Origin: Candidatus Schekmanbacteria bacterium
GTDB lineage: Bacteria; CSSED10-310; JACPHN01
Direction: 5' to 3'
Assembly: GCA_016188575.1 (NCBI GenBank)
Contig: JACPHN010000032.1
Span: 1 to 64,000, forward strand
DNA: 64,000 nt
Numbering within the stretch: the first letter of the stretch is position 1; every line of letters begins with the position of its first letter. Position numbers and translations under genes: made by a program. A model generated the notes under the pieces. The model ran no database searches. It was not told where the DNA came from and was given only the letters and a program-made list of their open reading frames with translations. Shown here in pieces: positions 44,558-53,862 of the stretch.

Positions 44558-45439
44558 TTACTCGGTGGCCTCTAGCGAAATCCGGTACCTGGCCAGGTAT
44601 CGCCGGAGCAGCTCCGCGCTCACCGGTCCCTGCACACCCGCACCTACAGCGATCCTGTCGAGCCGCGTGATCGACAGCACGCCTACCGAGGTCTTCGTGA
44701 TGAAAATCTCGTCCGCGCTCGCGAGCGCCAGCGCTGGTGCGCACACTTCGTGAACGGAGAAACCGGCCTCGGAGGCGAGCTCGAGAATGGCGCGACGGGT
44801 GATGCCGGGCAAGAGCCCGGTTGAAGGGTCTGGCGTAAACAGCGTTCCGCCGGCACACCAAAACAAGTTCGCCACCGTCGTCTCGGCAACCTGGCCATGA
44901 ATATCGAGCATGATCGCTTCGTCGGCGCCGGCCTCCTCGGCCTCTGCCGTGGCCAGGATTCCGGGAAGGTAGTGCGTCGCCTTCGCCTCGACCGGTATGC
45001 ACTCCGCCGGAATTCGGCGGTATCGCGACACGATCGCCGAGATCCCGCGCCGGTACTGCGACGCCGCCAGCGGCTGGTGCGGGATGACAATGATGGTCAC
45101 CGTGGGTTGGCCCTCTGCGAGACGCGGGGACAAGCCTGGGCGATGGGCGCGCCCGCGGCTCACGGAGAGGCGGATGATGGCGCTGTCACCGCCATCGTGC
45201 TGGATCGCGGCGAGAATCTGTTCGCTGAGCTGCAGCCGGCTCCAGTGCGCAAACAGGGGAATGCGCAGCGTTTCCGCGGATCCCGCCAGGCGGTCGAGGT
45301 GCGCCTCCAGCTCTATGGGCCGTCCGCCCGCCACGCGGAGCGTCTCGAAGCATCCATCGCCATACAAGAAGCCGCGATCAAGAGGGGAGATCAGCGTGCT
45401 ATCGGGATCGGCGATCTTTCCGTTTACGAGGACGATCAT
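44558..45439 (-). CDS. pabC: Aminodeoxychorismate lyase / class IV aminotransferase (PabC-like)
   Basis: The 293-residue PLP enzyme has the class IV pattern: ISPLDRGFLYGDGCFETLRV at the N-terminus, the catalytic lysine in VEAKATHYLPGILA, and ADEAIMLDIHGQVAETTVAN followed by LPGITRRAILELA. With pabB directly downstream it most likely releases pyruvate from aminodeoxychorismate to give p-aminobenzoate. A branched-chain or D-amino-acid aminotransferase cannot be excluded by sequence alone. The ATG at 45439 has AAGGAG 9 nt upstream and lies 41 bp inside the end of the pseudouridine synthase gene. Confidence 0.86.
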   Translation of the reverse strand: MIVLVNGKIADPDSTLISPLDRGFLYGDGCFETLRVAGGRPIELEAHLDRLAGSAETLRIPLFAHWSRLQLSEQILAAIQHDGGDSAIIRLSVSRGRAHRPGLSPRLAEGQPTVTIIVIPHQPLAASQYRRGISAIVSRYRRIPAECIPVEAKATHYLPGILATAEAEEAGADEAIMLDIHGQVAETTVANLFWCAGGTLFTPDPSTGLLPGITRRAILELASEAGFSVHEVCAPALALASADEIFITKTSVGVLSITRLDRIAVGAGVQGPVSAELLRRYLARYRISLEATE

Positions 45440-46370
45440 GGGTGGCCACTCCTTGTCCAGGCGGGCGACGGCGATGTCCGGGAGTGCCGCCTTCTCCTTT
45501 CCTCTCCGCTCCACGCGCCGGGGCTCCCGCTGACCTGGCCGGCGCGCCCGGTTGCTCCACCGCCGGTTGCCGCGGCGGCGCGCCCTCGGCCAGCTTTACC
45601 GCGGCCCTCAGCGCGAACAGCTCACGGCTTGTCAGGCGGCGCACGCTCCCGCTTTTGAGGTCGTCAATCTCGAGTGGACCGACCGCGGTCCGCACCAACC
45701 GCAGCACGGGGTGTTCGATGGCGTCGAGCATGCGCCGCACGAGGTGCTGTTGGCCCTCGTGGACCTCGATCTGGAGCCAGGTGTTGATCCTCAGGGTCTC
45801 CAGGACGTGCACGTTTGCACGTGGGCTGAGCTGCTGAGGGGCGCGGGCGGCCGGCGGGCCGCTCCGCGAACAGGCGGGTGGCGCCATCATGACACCGCTT
45901 CGCAGCCGTCGTAACGCCTCAGCGGAAGGATGACCCTTCACCTTCACGGCGTACACTTTCGCAACGCCAAAGCTCGGGTGCATGAGCCGGCGGGCCAGCT
46001 CGCCATCGTTGGTGAGAATGAGCAGCCCTTCCGAGGCGTAGTCGAGCCGACCGACGGGAAATACACGCGGGCCGTTCGCGTCAAGGAAGTCGGCAATCGT
46101 CGGTCGCCCCTGCGGATCAGTCATCGTCGTCACCACGCCGCGAGGCTTGTTGAAGGCCAGAGTCATGAGCTCCTGCCACTCCAGAACCTGTCCGTCGAGC
46201 TGAACGATATCCCTGCCGCGTGCTACCTGGCACCCTGGCACGGTCACCACCTGGTTGTTTACCGAGACGCGGCCGGACGTGATCAGAGCTTCCGCCCTTC
46301 GCCGCGATGCCACTCCGGCCCGGGCCAGATATGCTTGCAGTCGTACCTCGCGATCTGCCTTCGCGGTCAT
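45399..46370 (-). CDS. rRNA pseudouridine synthase, RsuA/RluB/E/F family
   Basis: The 323-residue protein has an S4 RNA-binding domain (RLQAYLARAGVASRRRAEAL) and the catalytic pseudouridine-synthase motif VGRLDYASEGLLILTNDG with the nucleophilic Asp. It modifies a uridine in ribosomal RNA. The C-terminal ~60 residues form a basic Pro/Ala/Arg-rich tail that may help RNA binding. The usual ..NRQVRRM motif appears as EGQQHLVRRM, a small deviation. The ATG at 46370 has AAGG 6 nt upstream; a GTG two codons earlier is possible. It lies 9 bp after the lipoprotein gene and overlaps pabC, so these genes form one transcription unit. Confidence 0.9.
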   Translation of the reverse strand: MTAKADREVRLQAYLARAGVASRRRAEALITSGRVSVNNQVVTVPGCQVARGRDIVQLDGQVLEWQELMTLAFNKPRGVVTTMTDPQGRPTIADFLDANGPRVFPVGRLDYASEGLLILTNDGELARRLMHPSFGVAKVYAVKVKGHPSAEALRRLRSGVMMAPPACSRSGPPAARAPQQLSPRANVHVLETLRINTWLQIEVHEGQQHLVRRMLDAIEHPVLRLVRTAVGPLEIDDLKSGSVRRLTSRELFALRAAVKLAEGAPPRQPAVEQPGAPARSAGAPARGAERKGEGGTPGHRRRPPGQGVATHDRPRKRKDRRSR

Positions 46371-46379
46371 GAGCACCTT

Positions 46380-47354
46380 CTACCGCTGCGACCCGCCGGT
46401 GCCTTGCACGAACCCCGCCAGCGACACCGTGTCATCGGTCGGCGAAAAACCTGCAGGAATCCCTTCCTGAACGTGCAAGACGCGCATCAGCACCGACAAC
46501 TGTCGCGTGTCGCTGGAGCCGCCCTTGGCGGCGGGGACAAACGATTGGTCACAGGTGACGGTGAGGTCCGCGCGCGGTTGCTCGCCGAGAAGCGCCGGCG
46601 GAACGGCTTTCATGAACACAAAGGTCCCATCCGGGGTGATGCTCGCCAGCTCCTGTCCATTGATCAGCAGCTTGACATTGGCCGGAGCCGCGAACTCCGT
46701 CGCCGGCACCGAGCCGGAAAGAAAGAGCACCGAGTCCCGCTTCGGGCGCGGCACGCTGGCGACGCTCTTGGGACCGGACCACCGCCAGTGATTGTCGGAG
46801 ACAGGATCGAACTCGGGTGCGTACCAGCCTTCCAGGAAGATCGTGTCCAGGCCCTCTATTGGCGTGAAGGGAATGATGCTGCGGGTCGCGGCCAGCGACG
46901 CTGGCACGGCGTCGCGGGAATCGCCGCCCGCAAGCTGGTAGCGAGCACCGTCTGGGACCGGATCATAGACGCCGACAACGACGGTCAGGCGGCTATCCAG
47001 CTCGAGAGGGGGCGCGTAGATCAGGCGGCGGTACGAGATCGTTGAGCCCGGCTTCCACTCCGACATGGGAGGAAGCGGCGCGTGATCGTCCTGAAACAGG
47101 ATGCGGCCGCGCTCGTCGACGAAGTGCGCGTACACCATGGCCTTGGGCGGTGGCGCAAAATCGGTGCCCGGGTGATGAATGTACTCGGCGACAAAGACGC
47201 CGGGGGTCTGGATTTGGTCGCTTGGCAGCTCGACTTTCGAGCTGAGGGCGAGCCGCGGTCCGCTCGGGGTCTCGCGCGACCGCTGGCAGGCCGACACCGT
47301 AACGGTGGCGAGGAGAAGCACGATGGGACCGTAAACGTGCCGCTGTGATCGCAT
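46380..47354 (-). CDS. Lipoprotein of unknown function
   Basis: The 324-residue protein starts with a lipoprotein signal (IVLLLATVTVSAC lipobox). The mature part is beta-rich and acidic-aromatic with no named domain: segments such as VFVAEYIHHPGTDFAPPPKA and FLEGWYAPEFDPVSDNHWRW may describe an extracellular carbohydrate- or protein-binding surface. It follows the tandem kinase gene by 111 bp and precedes the pseudouridine synthase gene by 9 bp on the same strand. I do not recognise the family. Confidence 0.78.
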   Translation of the reverse strand: MRSQRHVYGPIVLLLATVTVSACQRSRETPSGPRLALSSKVELPSDQIQTPGVFVAEYIHHPGTDFAPPPKAMVYAHFVDERGRILFQDDHAPLPPMSEWKPGSTISYRRLIYAPPLELDSRLTVVVGVYDPVPDGARYQLAGGDSRDAVPASLAATRSIIPFTPIEGLDTIFLEGWYAPEFDPVSDNHWRWSGPKSVASVPRPKRDSVLFLSGSVPATEFAAPANVKLLINGQELASITPDGTFVFMKAVPPALLGEQPRADLTVTCDQSFVPAAKGGSSDTRQLSVLMRVLHVQEGIPAGFSPTDDTVSLAGFVQGTGGSQR

Positions 47355-47465
47355 GATGATCGCTCTCCGGGGCGGTTGTGGGAAGCCTGGGGAGGGGGGC
47401 TTCGGTGGCGGTATGGCCAGGACCTTTGCGGCGCCTCCCGGCTGAAAATCCGGTTGAAGTCGGGC

Positions 47466-50400
47466 CTATTGGTTGAGCAGCGCCGCACGCACTCCGGCAA
47501 GGGCTTCGGACATGTGTTTTGCGGACTGGAAACGGCTAGTGGGGTCCTTTGCCACGGAGCGCAGGATGATCTGCTCGAGCTCGATCGGGAGGTCTGGGCG
47601 GAGCAGGCGCGGTTGCGCGGGAGTCTCCCGCAGGTGCTTCAGTGCCATCGACATTGCGCTTTCGGCGGTAAACGGCAGCTTTCCGGTGAAGGTCTCGAAC
47701 ATCGTAATGCCGACGCTGTAGAGGTCGGACTGCCCGGTCAGTGGGCGTCCTTCGACTTGCTCGGGGCTCATGTATTCCGGGGTACCGATGACGACTCCCG
47801 TGGTGGTGATGGCGCTGAGCGTTTGCACGGTGGCGATCCCAAAGTCGACGATGCGTGCGTTTTCCGCATCGTCGATCAGGATGTTCTGCGGCTTGATGTC
47901 GCGATGAATGATCCCGATCTTGTGCGCTGCCGCCAGCGCCTCGAGCACTTGCTGAAACCACCGCACCCCCTGCGCCAACGGCAGTCGGCCGTTCTTTGCG
48001 ACCAGATCCTTGAGCGACAGGCCAGGGATAATTTCCATGGTGATGAACTTGATTCCGTCGGCCTCGCCGAGATCGTAGATTTGCACGACGTTGGGGTGCT
48101 GGATCATCCGCGTGAGCTTGATTTCCCGTTTGAATCGGGTCAGCGCCTCGCCGTCCTCCGCGATGGCTGGTTTCAGCACCTTGATCGCGAGTTTCTCGTC
48201 AAGCTCGCGATCATGAGCGGCGTATACCCTGCCCATGCCGCCCTGGCCGAGGATGCCGGTAATCTCGTAGCGGCTACCGAGAAACGCGCCCACCTCCAGC
48301 GTCGACGGCTTCAGGGCGGCGATGGCGTCGTCCGCGGATTCGTATCGATCTTCGGGATTCCTGCTCAGGCACTGCATGGTCACCTTGCAGATGCGGATGG
48401 GCAGATCGGGAGCGATGGATTGAATGTCGGCCGGAGCGGGATGGGCGCTGTTGGCGGCGCTCCTGTCCACCGGGAACGGGAGCTTGCCGGTAAGAAACTC
48501 GTACATGACCACGCCGAAGGAAAAAAGGTCGCTGGCGGCGCTGATCGGCTTGCCGCCGACCTGTTCTGGAGAGACGTATGCCAGGTAGCGCGCGCCGTAG
48601 GGTGCGTCAACCAGATCGGACAGCCGTTCCGTGAGGCCGAAGTCGGTGATCTTGACCTCGCCGGTGGCGTCGATGAAGACATTCTCGGGTCGCAGATTGC
48701 CATGGACGACGCCGCGTGAGTGGGCAAACCCGAGCCCCGTGAGGAGCTGGGAAGCGACCTCGATCTGCGTCGTCACGGGGGTCGCTTGCCCAGACGAGAT
48801 GAGGTCGCGAAGAGATGGGCCCTTGACGTAGTCCATGGCGATGAATTTCTTTTGCCGATACGTTCCCGTGTCAAAGATCGTGACCACGTTGCGATGCGAC
48901 AATCGCGACGCGTTGCGGGCGTTGGCAATGAACCGCTCTACCTTGTGCGGCTCTTGCATCAAGCGGTCGTTGAGCAGCTTGAGGGCAAGTCGGCGATCGA
49001 GCAGGTTATCGCGAACGAGAAACACGGTGCCTTGGCCGCCGGAGCCAAGTTCTTGCTCGATCTCATACCGCGAATCGGCGGAGCTCTCGGTAGCCTGGAG
49101 CCGGCGATCGGTGTCGGTGACTCTGGGTGGCGTGCCATCGGCTGCGGAGCGTTCGCGGGCAAGCACCGCGAGCCGTTGGCGAATGGCCGCGAGTCTGGCG
49201 CTGGCGTCCTTGTACGCGTAATCGTGCGAGAGCACGCGAGCGAAGGCGGCAGCGGCGTCTCTCAGCCGTTTTGCCTGCTCCAACGCCAACCCGAACAGAT
49301 AATTGAGCTCGAGCCAGTAGGTGGGGTCGTCGCCGGCAACGGTGGCCGCGGCCTGGAGCTTCTCAATGGCGGCTGCCGGCAGCTTCTTGCGGACGAAGAG
49401 ATGACCGAGCAGCAAACAGGCGGGGACGTAGCTCGCGTCGCTCTTCTCCAGCGATTGCAGCGCGGTGATGGCCTGGTCGTCCTCGCCCATTTCGGTCCAC
49501 ATGGAAGCCGCGGCGAGGGGATTCCCCGAGCGTTCAAACATCGCCGCGGCGGCGGCGAAGTCCTTTGCGGTCTTGTAGAGCTCCGCGGCTGCCGGCAAGT
49601 CACCCGCTTCCTGCATCATCCGCGCGGCATCTGTGGTCGCCCCAATACGGGCGTAGAGATCTCCGGCGCGTGCAAACTGCCCGGCCGACTCCCAGGCTGA
49701 CGCGGCCTGCTTGAGGTCGCCGACGGCGTCGAAGCACTCGCCCGCGCGAGCGAACTCACCGAGCTCCACGTAGATCGGAGCCGCGGCGTGATACTCTGCG
49801 CAGCCGTAGAGAACGTCGGCGTAAACCTTGCGAAACCGCATTAGACTGGGCGCATCCAGCCTGCGCGGGTCGACGGTATTGAGCAGCCGCCGGGCCTCTT
49901 CGGGTCGCCCGCCCTTGACGTAACATTCGATCGCCTCGAGCGAGCGGCCGAGCTTTTCCAGGGCGCGTCCCGCGGGAAAGTACTCCTTCACGGCCAGGAG
50001 AAGTTGCGCCGCCTCTTTGAAATGCTGCTCCTTGTAGAACAAGTCGGCGGCCATCTTGCCGAACCGGCGCCGCTTGTCCGCCAGGGTCGCGGCGTCGTAG
50101 CTGTCCGCAGCCGGTTCGGCGTTGAGCTCTCCGCGGTGGAGCCCGTCGAGGAGGCGGGCCGCACGGAGGTAGTGCCCGCACTTCACGTACAGCATCGCGG
50201 CGCGCTCGTGGCAGTTGGCCCGCTCATATTGCTCGGCGGCCTCCAGCGCCAAGCCGGCGCGTTCAAGATGCCCTGCGGCCTGAAAAAAGTCGCCGGTTCC
50301 GATCATCATCCGCGCGGCTTCGACCTTGTCCCCCGCTGCGAGAAACATCTTCGCGGCCCGTGGAAAATCCCCGGCGCGCTGGTAGTGCCGCGCCGCTTCG

Positions 50401-50570
50401 CGGTTATTTCCGAGCCGCTCCAGCAGGCGCGCCGCGAGAATGTCCTGGCCCGCCTGCCGATACATCTCAAGCGCCTCCTCCGTCTCGCCCGCCAGGTCGA
50501 ACAGGTCGCCCGCTCTCATGTAGTCGCCGCGCCGCCGACAGCGCCGCGCTTCGCGCAGAAAATTCGGCAT
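47466..50570 (-). CDS. Tandem pseudokinase-kinase with N-terminal helical repeats
   Basis: The 1034-residue protein begins with about 470 residues of TPR/SNAP-like helical repeats (RAGDLFDLAGETEEALEMYR and similar). A first kinase domain follows with GSGGQGTV, LALKLL and DFG, but its catalytic loop reads HGNLRPEN: the catalytic Asp is Asn625, so it is probably a pseudokinase. A second, complete kinase domain comes next: GQGGMGRV, LAIKVLK, HRDIKPQN with Asp891, and VDFGIA, then MSPEQVEGRPL. This order of inactive then active kinase resembles JAK-type regulation. The ATG at 50570 has GGTGGG upstream. It is the first gene of the lipoprotein-rluB-pab unit. Confidence 0.92.
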   Translation of the reverse strand: MPNFLREARRCRRRGDYMRAGDLFDLAGETEEALEMYRQAGQDILAARLLERLGNNREAARHYQRAGDFPRAAKMFLAAGDKVEAARMMIGTGDFFQAAGHLERAGLALEAAEQYERANCHERAAMLYVKCGHYLRAARLLDGLHRGELNAEPAADSYDAATLADKRRRFGKMAADLFYKEQHFKEAAQLLLAVKEYFPAGRALEKLGRSLEAIECYVKGGRPEEARRLLNTVDPRRLDAPSLMRFRKVYADVLYGCAEYHAAAPIYVELGEFARAGECFDAVGDLKQAASAWESAGQFARAGDLYARIGATTDAARMMQEAGDLPAAAELYKTAKDFAAAAAMFERSGNPLAAASMWTEMGEDDQAITALQSLEKSDASYVPACLLLGHLFVRKKLPAAAIEKLQAAATVAGDDPTYWLELNYLFGLALEQAKRLRDAAAAFARVLSHDYAYKDASARLAAIRQRLAVLARERSAADGTPPRVTDTDRRLQATESSADSRYEIEQELGSGGQGTVFLVRDNLLDRRLALKLLNDRLMQEPHKVERFIANARNASRLSHRNVVTIFDTGTYRQKKFIAMDYVKGPSLRDLISSGQATPVTTQIEVASQLLTGLGFAHSRGVVHGNLRPENVFIDATGEVKITDFGLTERLSDLVDAPYGARYLAYVSPEQVGGKPISAASDLFSFGVVMYEFLTGKLPFPVDRSAANSAHPAPADIQSIAPDLPIRICKVTMQCLSRNPEDRYESADDAIAALKPSTLEVGAFLGSRYEITGILGQGGMGRVYAAHDRELDEKLAIKVLKPAIAEDGEALTRFKREIKLTRMIQHPNVVQIYDLGEADGIKFITMEIIPGLSLKDLVAKNGRLPLAQGVRWFQQVLEALAAAHKIGIIHRDIKPQNILIDDAENARIVDFGIATVQTLSAITTTGVVIGTPEYMSPEQVEGRPLTGQSDLYSVGITMFETFTGKLPFTAESAMSMALKHLRETPAQPRLLRPDLPIELEQIILRSVAKDPTSRFQSAKHMSEALAGVRAALLNQ

Positions 50571-50763
50571 CGCCCACCGGTTTTTTTTCTGAAGCTACGA
50601 TTCTTGCGTCACTGTTTATCGCGATTCGGCCCGCTGTGTCAAGAAGAATACGCCTCGCGGGCGATGTCCACGCCAGCCGCGGACGCTTCGGGCTGCTCCT
50701 CCGCGCCGGGGCTTGCCTTGTCCGCGTCGCCGCGCCACACTGTTGACGCAGAGGTCGTGACCT

Positions 50764-51708
50764 GTGACCAGTTTCTCATCATCTCCATCTTTCCAGCCCC
50801 GGCGCAGCCGCTGGCCGCGCGGCACTGCCCCGCTAGCGGCCGGCCTGCTGATCGTCGCCCTGGGCGGGCTTCTCGCCACCTGTGGCCTGGTGCATCGTAA
50901 CCACGTCTTCTGGAAGTTGCGCTCAGAGACCGCCACTCTTTACCTGCTCGGATCCATTCACTTCGCCTCGGCCAGCATGTTCCCCCTGGATTCGGTCATC
51001 GAGAAGGCGTACGCGGAAAGCGACGTACTGGTGGTCGAGGCCAACGTGCTCAAGTACGACCAGGCAGCCATGCAACAGATGATCACCTTCCACGCGGTCG
51101 CCACCGATCAGCGCCGGCTATCCGAGCGCCTCGGTGATCCAGATCTCTATCGCCGGCTGCAAGTAGCCTGTGCCGAGTATAACGTGGACTTGGAGCTGAT
51201 GCAGAGAATGGAGATCTGGTTCGTCGCCATCTCTCTCGCAGCTCAGGCCATCCAACAGCTCGGTTACAGCCCCGAGCATGGCATCGACATGTACTTCCTC
51301 AGGCGCGCCATTGCCGAAAAGGACATCGCGGAAGTCGAAGGCATGGACGAGCAGATGCGCCTGTTCGACTTCCTGCCGCGGGCTCAGCAACTCCTGTTGC
51401 TCGATTACACGCTACGCGATCTTGGATCCTTACCTGTGGAGCTGCCTCTGCTCATCAGTGCTTGGGAGACGGGAAACGTGGCGTCGATCGAGCAAAGCGT
51501 GTTTCGGCAGCTCCGCGAAGCACCGCCGCTGCAGCCGATCTTCGAAGTCGTCTTCAAGAAACGCAACCAGAGCATGGCCGACCGCATTCGCCGCCTCATG
51601 CTCAAGTCGCACACGTACTTCGCGGTGGTGGGCGCCGGCCACCTCGTGGGCGCCGACAGCCTTCTCGAGCTGCTCACCCGCAAGGGTTACCAGGTCGAGC
51701 AGCTCTGA
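50764..51708 (+). CDS. TraB/GumN-family protein, membrane-anchored
   Basis: The 314-residue protein has an N-terminal hydrophobic segment (APLAAGLLIVALGGLLATCG) and the TraB/GumN (Tiki-like) fold: LLGSIHFASASMFPL at the first conserved His, then VVGAGHLVGADSLLELL near the C-terminus. Such proteins are thought to be metal-dependent peptidases or regulators, mostly periplasmic. The GTG start at 50764 has GAGG 9 nt upstream. It is on the same strand as, and 93 bp before, the MoxR-VWA pair. Confidence 0.85.
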   Translation: MTSFSSSPSFQPRRSRWPRGTAPLAAGLLIVALGGLLATCGLVHRNHVFWKLRSETATLYLLGSIHFASASMFPLDSVIEKAYAESDVLVVEANVLKYDQAAMQQMITFHAVATDQRRLSERLGDPDLYRRLQVACAEYNVDLELMQRMEIWFVAISLAAQAIQQLGYSPEHGIDMYFLRRAIAEKDIAEVEGMDEQMRLFDFLPRAQQLLLLDYTLRDLGSLPVELPLLISAWETGNVASIEQSVFRQLREAPPLQPIFEVVFKKRNQSMADRIRRLMLKSHTYFAVVGAGHLVGADSLLELLTRKGYQVEQL

Positions 51709-51801
51709 GCCTCTATCCGCACGACCCCGCGGCATAGCTTCCATCCCTCGGGCGAGGCCGATTGCCACGAACCATGAATCGAAAAGGACAAGCAACCGAT
51801 C

Positions 51802-52623
51802 ATGCACGTTTTCCGCGGAAGTGACACATACGTCCTGGACGACGAGCTCGCCGAGATCGTCAACATTAGCATTCGTCTCGAAATGCCCTTGCTTCTTAAA
51901 GGGGAGCCAGGAACGGGGAAAACACTGCTCGCCCACGAAATCGCGCGTTCGCTGCAAGCATGCCTCCATGTCCTCAACGTCAAGAGCTCCATGAAGGCCG
52001 TGGAAGCTCTGTACCGATATGATACGCTGACCAGGCTAAACGACTCGCGCTTCGGAGACAGCCGGCGCGACGTCAGCAACATCAAAGACTATATTCGCAT
52101 GGGCAAGATTGGGCAGGCCTTTACCAGTGATGTCCGCGCCGTCTTGCTCATTGACGAAATCGACAAAGCCGAATCAGATTTCCAGGATGACCTGCTCGAC
52201 GTGCTCGATCAGATGACGTTCGATATTCTGGAGATCGACGAGACCGTCCAGGCGCGCCATCGACCGATCATCATTATCACTTCGAACGCAAAGCGCGACC
52301 TGTCCGACCCGTTCCTGGGGCGGTGCAACTTCCACCATATCGCCTTTCCCGACAAATCGATGATGCAGCGCATCGTGCGCGCGCACTTCCCGGATCTGGA
52401 GCAGCAGCTCGTCGATCGCGCGATCGAGCTGTTCTTTCGCATCCGCGGGCTGGAAGACGTCGAGAAGAAACCGGCAACTCGCGAGCTCATCAACTGGCTG
52501 CGGGCCCTGACCCTTGCGGACGTCGATGCCGAGCAACTGCGCAGCCGCGTCCCCTTCCTGGGAGTGCTCGTCAAGAAATCCAACGACCTCGCCGTCGCGC
52601 GCCAGCGTCTGGGCGTGCGCTGA
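51802..52623 (+). CDS. MoxR-type AAA+ ATPase
   Basis: The 273-residue ATPase has Walker A GEPGTGKT at 34-41, Walker B VLLIDEIDKA, and sensor-1 Asn and the arginine-finger region (TSNAKRDLSDPFLGRC). MoxR ATPases act with VWA proteins as chaperones that insert metals or assemble complexes. The VWA partner begins 13 bp downstream, and a TraB-type gene lies upstream. The C-terminal lid is shorter than in canonical MoxR. Confidence 0.9.
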   Translation: MHVFRGSDTYVLDDELAEIVNISIRLEMPLLLKGEPGTGKTLLAHEIARSLQACLHVLNVKSSMKAVEALYRYDTLTRLNDSRFGDSRRDVSNIKDYIRMGKIGQAFTSDVRAVLLIDEIDKAESDFQDDLLDVLDQMTFDILEIDETVQARHRPIIIITSNAKRDLSDPFLGRCNFHHIAFPDKSMMQRIVRAHFPDLEQQLVDRAIELFFRIRGLEDVEKKPATRELINWLRALTLADVDAEQLRSRVPFLGVLVKKSNDLAVARQRLGVR

Positions 52624-52636
52624 GCCGCCAACACCC

Positions 52637-53836
52637 GTGTTCATCGACTTTTTCGAGCGATTGAGAGAGGCGGGCATTCCCGTCAGTCCCACCGAGCTGC
52701 TGCGCTTGCATCGGGGACTTTCCCTCGACCTGGCGCGCTCGAATCTGGATGCGTTCTATTTGCTGGCGCGCACCGTGCTCGTCAAGCATGAGAAGTATTT
52801 CGACGCTTACGACCGCGTATTTCTCGAACACTTTCGCGGCGTCGAGCTGGCCGGGGAGGAGCTTCTGGACAAGCTCGACCAGGCCATCCGCGACTGGCTC
52901 GACGACCCGCGCGGGCTGGATGAGGAGATGCTCGCGCGCCTCCGCGCCGAGATCGGCGCCGAGGCCATGGGTCTGGATGAGCTCCGCCGGTTGTTTCTAC
53001 AGCGCCTCGCCGAGCAGTCCGAGCGGCACGATGGTGGGAACCGCTGGATCGGAACCGGCGGAACGTCGCCTTTTGGTCACTCCGGTTTCCATCCTGGAGG
53101 GTTCCGCATCGGCGGCGGTGGCGGCGGGCGCAGCGCCATCAAAGTGGCCGGCGAGCGGCGCTACAAGGACTACTCGGCCTATGGCGAGATGGGATCGGGG
53201 GCCATCAAGGAGGCACTGGCTCGCTTGCGCCATCTGGTCGAACACGGTGTGGCCGACGAGCTGGACCTGCCGGAAACGCTGCGGCGCCTTGACCGTACCG
53301 GCGGTGACATCGAGATCGTGCTGCGACCCGGCAAGCGGAATCGGGTGCGCGTGCTGCTGCTCATCGATAACGGCGGCTGGTCGATGGACCCGTATGTGGT
53401 TCTGGTCAGCCGCCTTTTCGCGGCCGCCAGCTCCTGCTTTCGCCAGCTCTCCATCTATTACTTCCACAATTGCATCTATCAAACAGTCTGGTCAGACCCG
53501 CCGCGGACGCGACCGGTGGCCACGCTCGAGGTCATGCAGGCGCTTCCGGAGGCGAAAGTATTCGTCGTTGGCGATGCCGCGATGAGCCCGACCGAGCTCT
53601 TCTGGCCGGATGGCTGCATCGAATGGACCATGCGCAATGAAGAAGCCGGCAAGGTGTGGCTGGAACGTCTGCGTGATCGCTTTCCCGCTGCCGTCTGGCT
53701 CAACCCTCTGGAGCGCGCGCACTGGGCACGAGCCTATGGTCATCGCACAGTCGCGGAGATCGGCAAGATCTTTCCCATGTTCGACCTCACTCTCGACGGC
53801 TTGACGGCCGCAATCGAGCATTTGCAGCAGCGGTGA
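52637..53836 (+). CDS. VWA-domain protein, CoxE-like
   Basis: The 399-residue protein has an N-terminal helical region and a C-terminal von Willebrand A-type domain of the CoxE kind. The metal-adhesion motif reads LIDNGGWSM instead of DxSxS, so Ser residues are partly replaced by Gly. A glycine-rich linker (FRIGGGGGGRSAIKV) separates the halves. The GTG start at 52637 follows the MoxR stop by 13 bp, so the two are co-translated. No carbon monoxide dehydrogenase genes are present, so a CoxE role in CO metabolism is unlikely; a MoxR-VWA assembly pair is the safer call. Confidence 0.85.
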   Translation: MFIDFFERLREAGIPVSPTELLRLHRGLSLDLARSNLDAFYLLARTVLVKHEKYFDAYDRVFLEHFRGVELAGEELLDKLDQAIRDWLDDPRGLDEEMLARLRAEIGAEAMGLDELRRLFLQRLAEQSERHDGGNRWIGTGGTSPFGHSGFHPGGFRIGGGGGGRSAIKVAGERRYKDYSAYGEMGSGAIKEALARLRHLVEHGVADELDLPETLRRLDRTGGDIEIVLRPGKRNRVRVLLLIDNGGWSMDPYVVLVSRLFAAASSCFRQLSIYYFHNCIYQTVWSDPPRTRPVATLEVMQALPEAKVFVVGDAAMSPTELFWPDGCIEWTMRNEEAGKVWLERLRDRFPAAVWLNPLERAHWARAYGHRTVAEIGKIFPMFDLTLDGLTAAIEHLQQR

Positions 53837-53862
53837 AGGACCCGTCGCCGCCGGTCAGCGGT

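Noticed and set aside
50579-50592. T-run near the start of the tandem kinase gene as a terminator
   Set aside because: There is no stable hairpin before it in the transcribed direction of any neighbouring gene; on the minus strand it is simply an A-rich leader before the kinase ATG.
52637-53836. Assignment of the MoxR-VWA pair to carbon monoxide dehydrogenase maturation
   Set aside because: No coxMSL genes or other CO-oxidation genes are in the window, so the CoxE-like label describes only the family.
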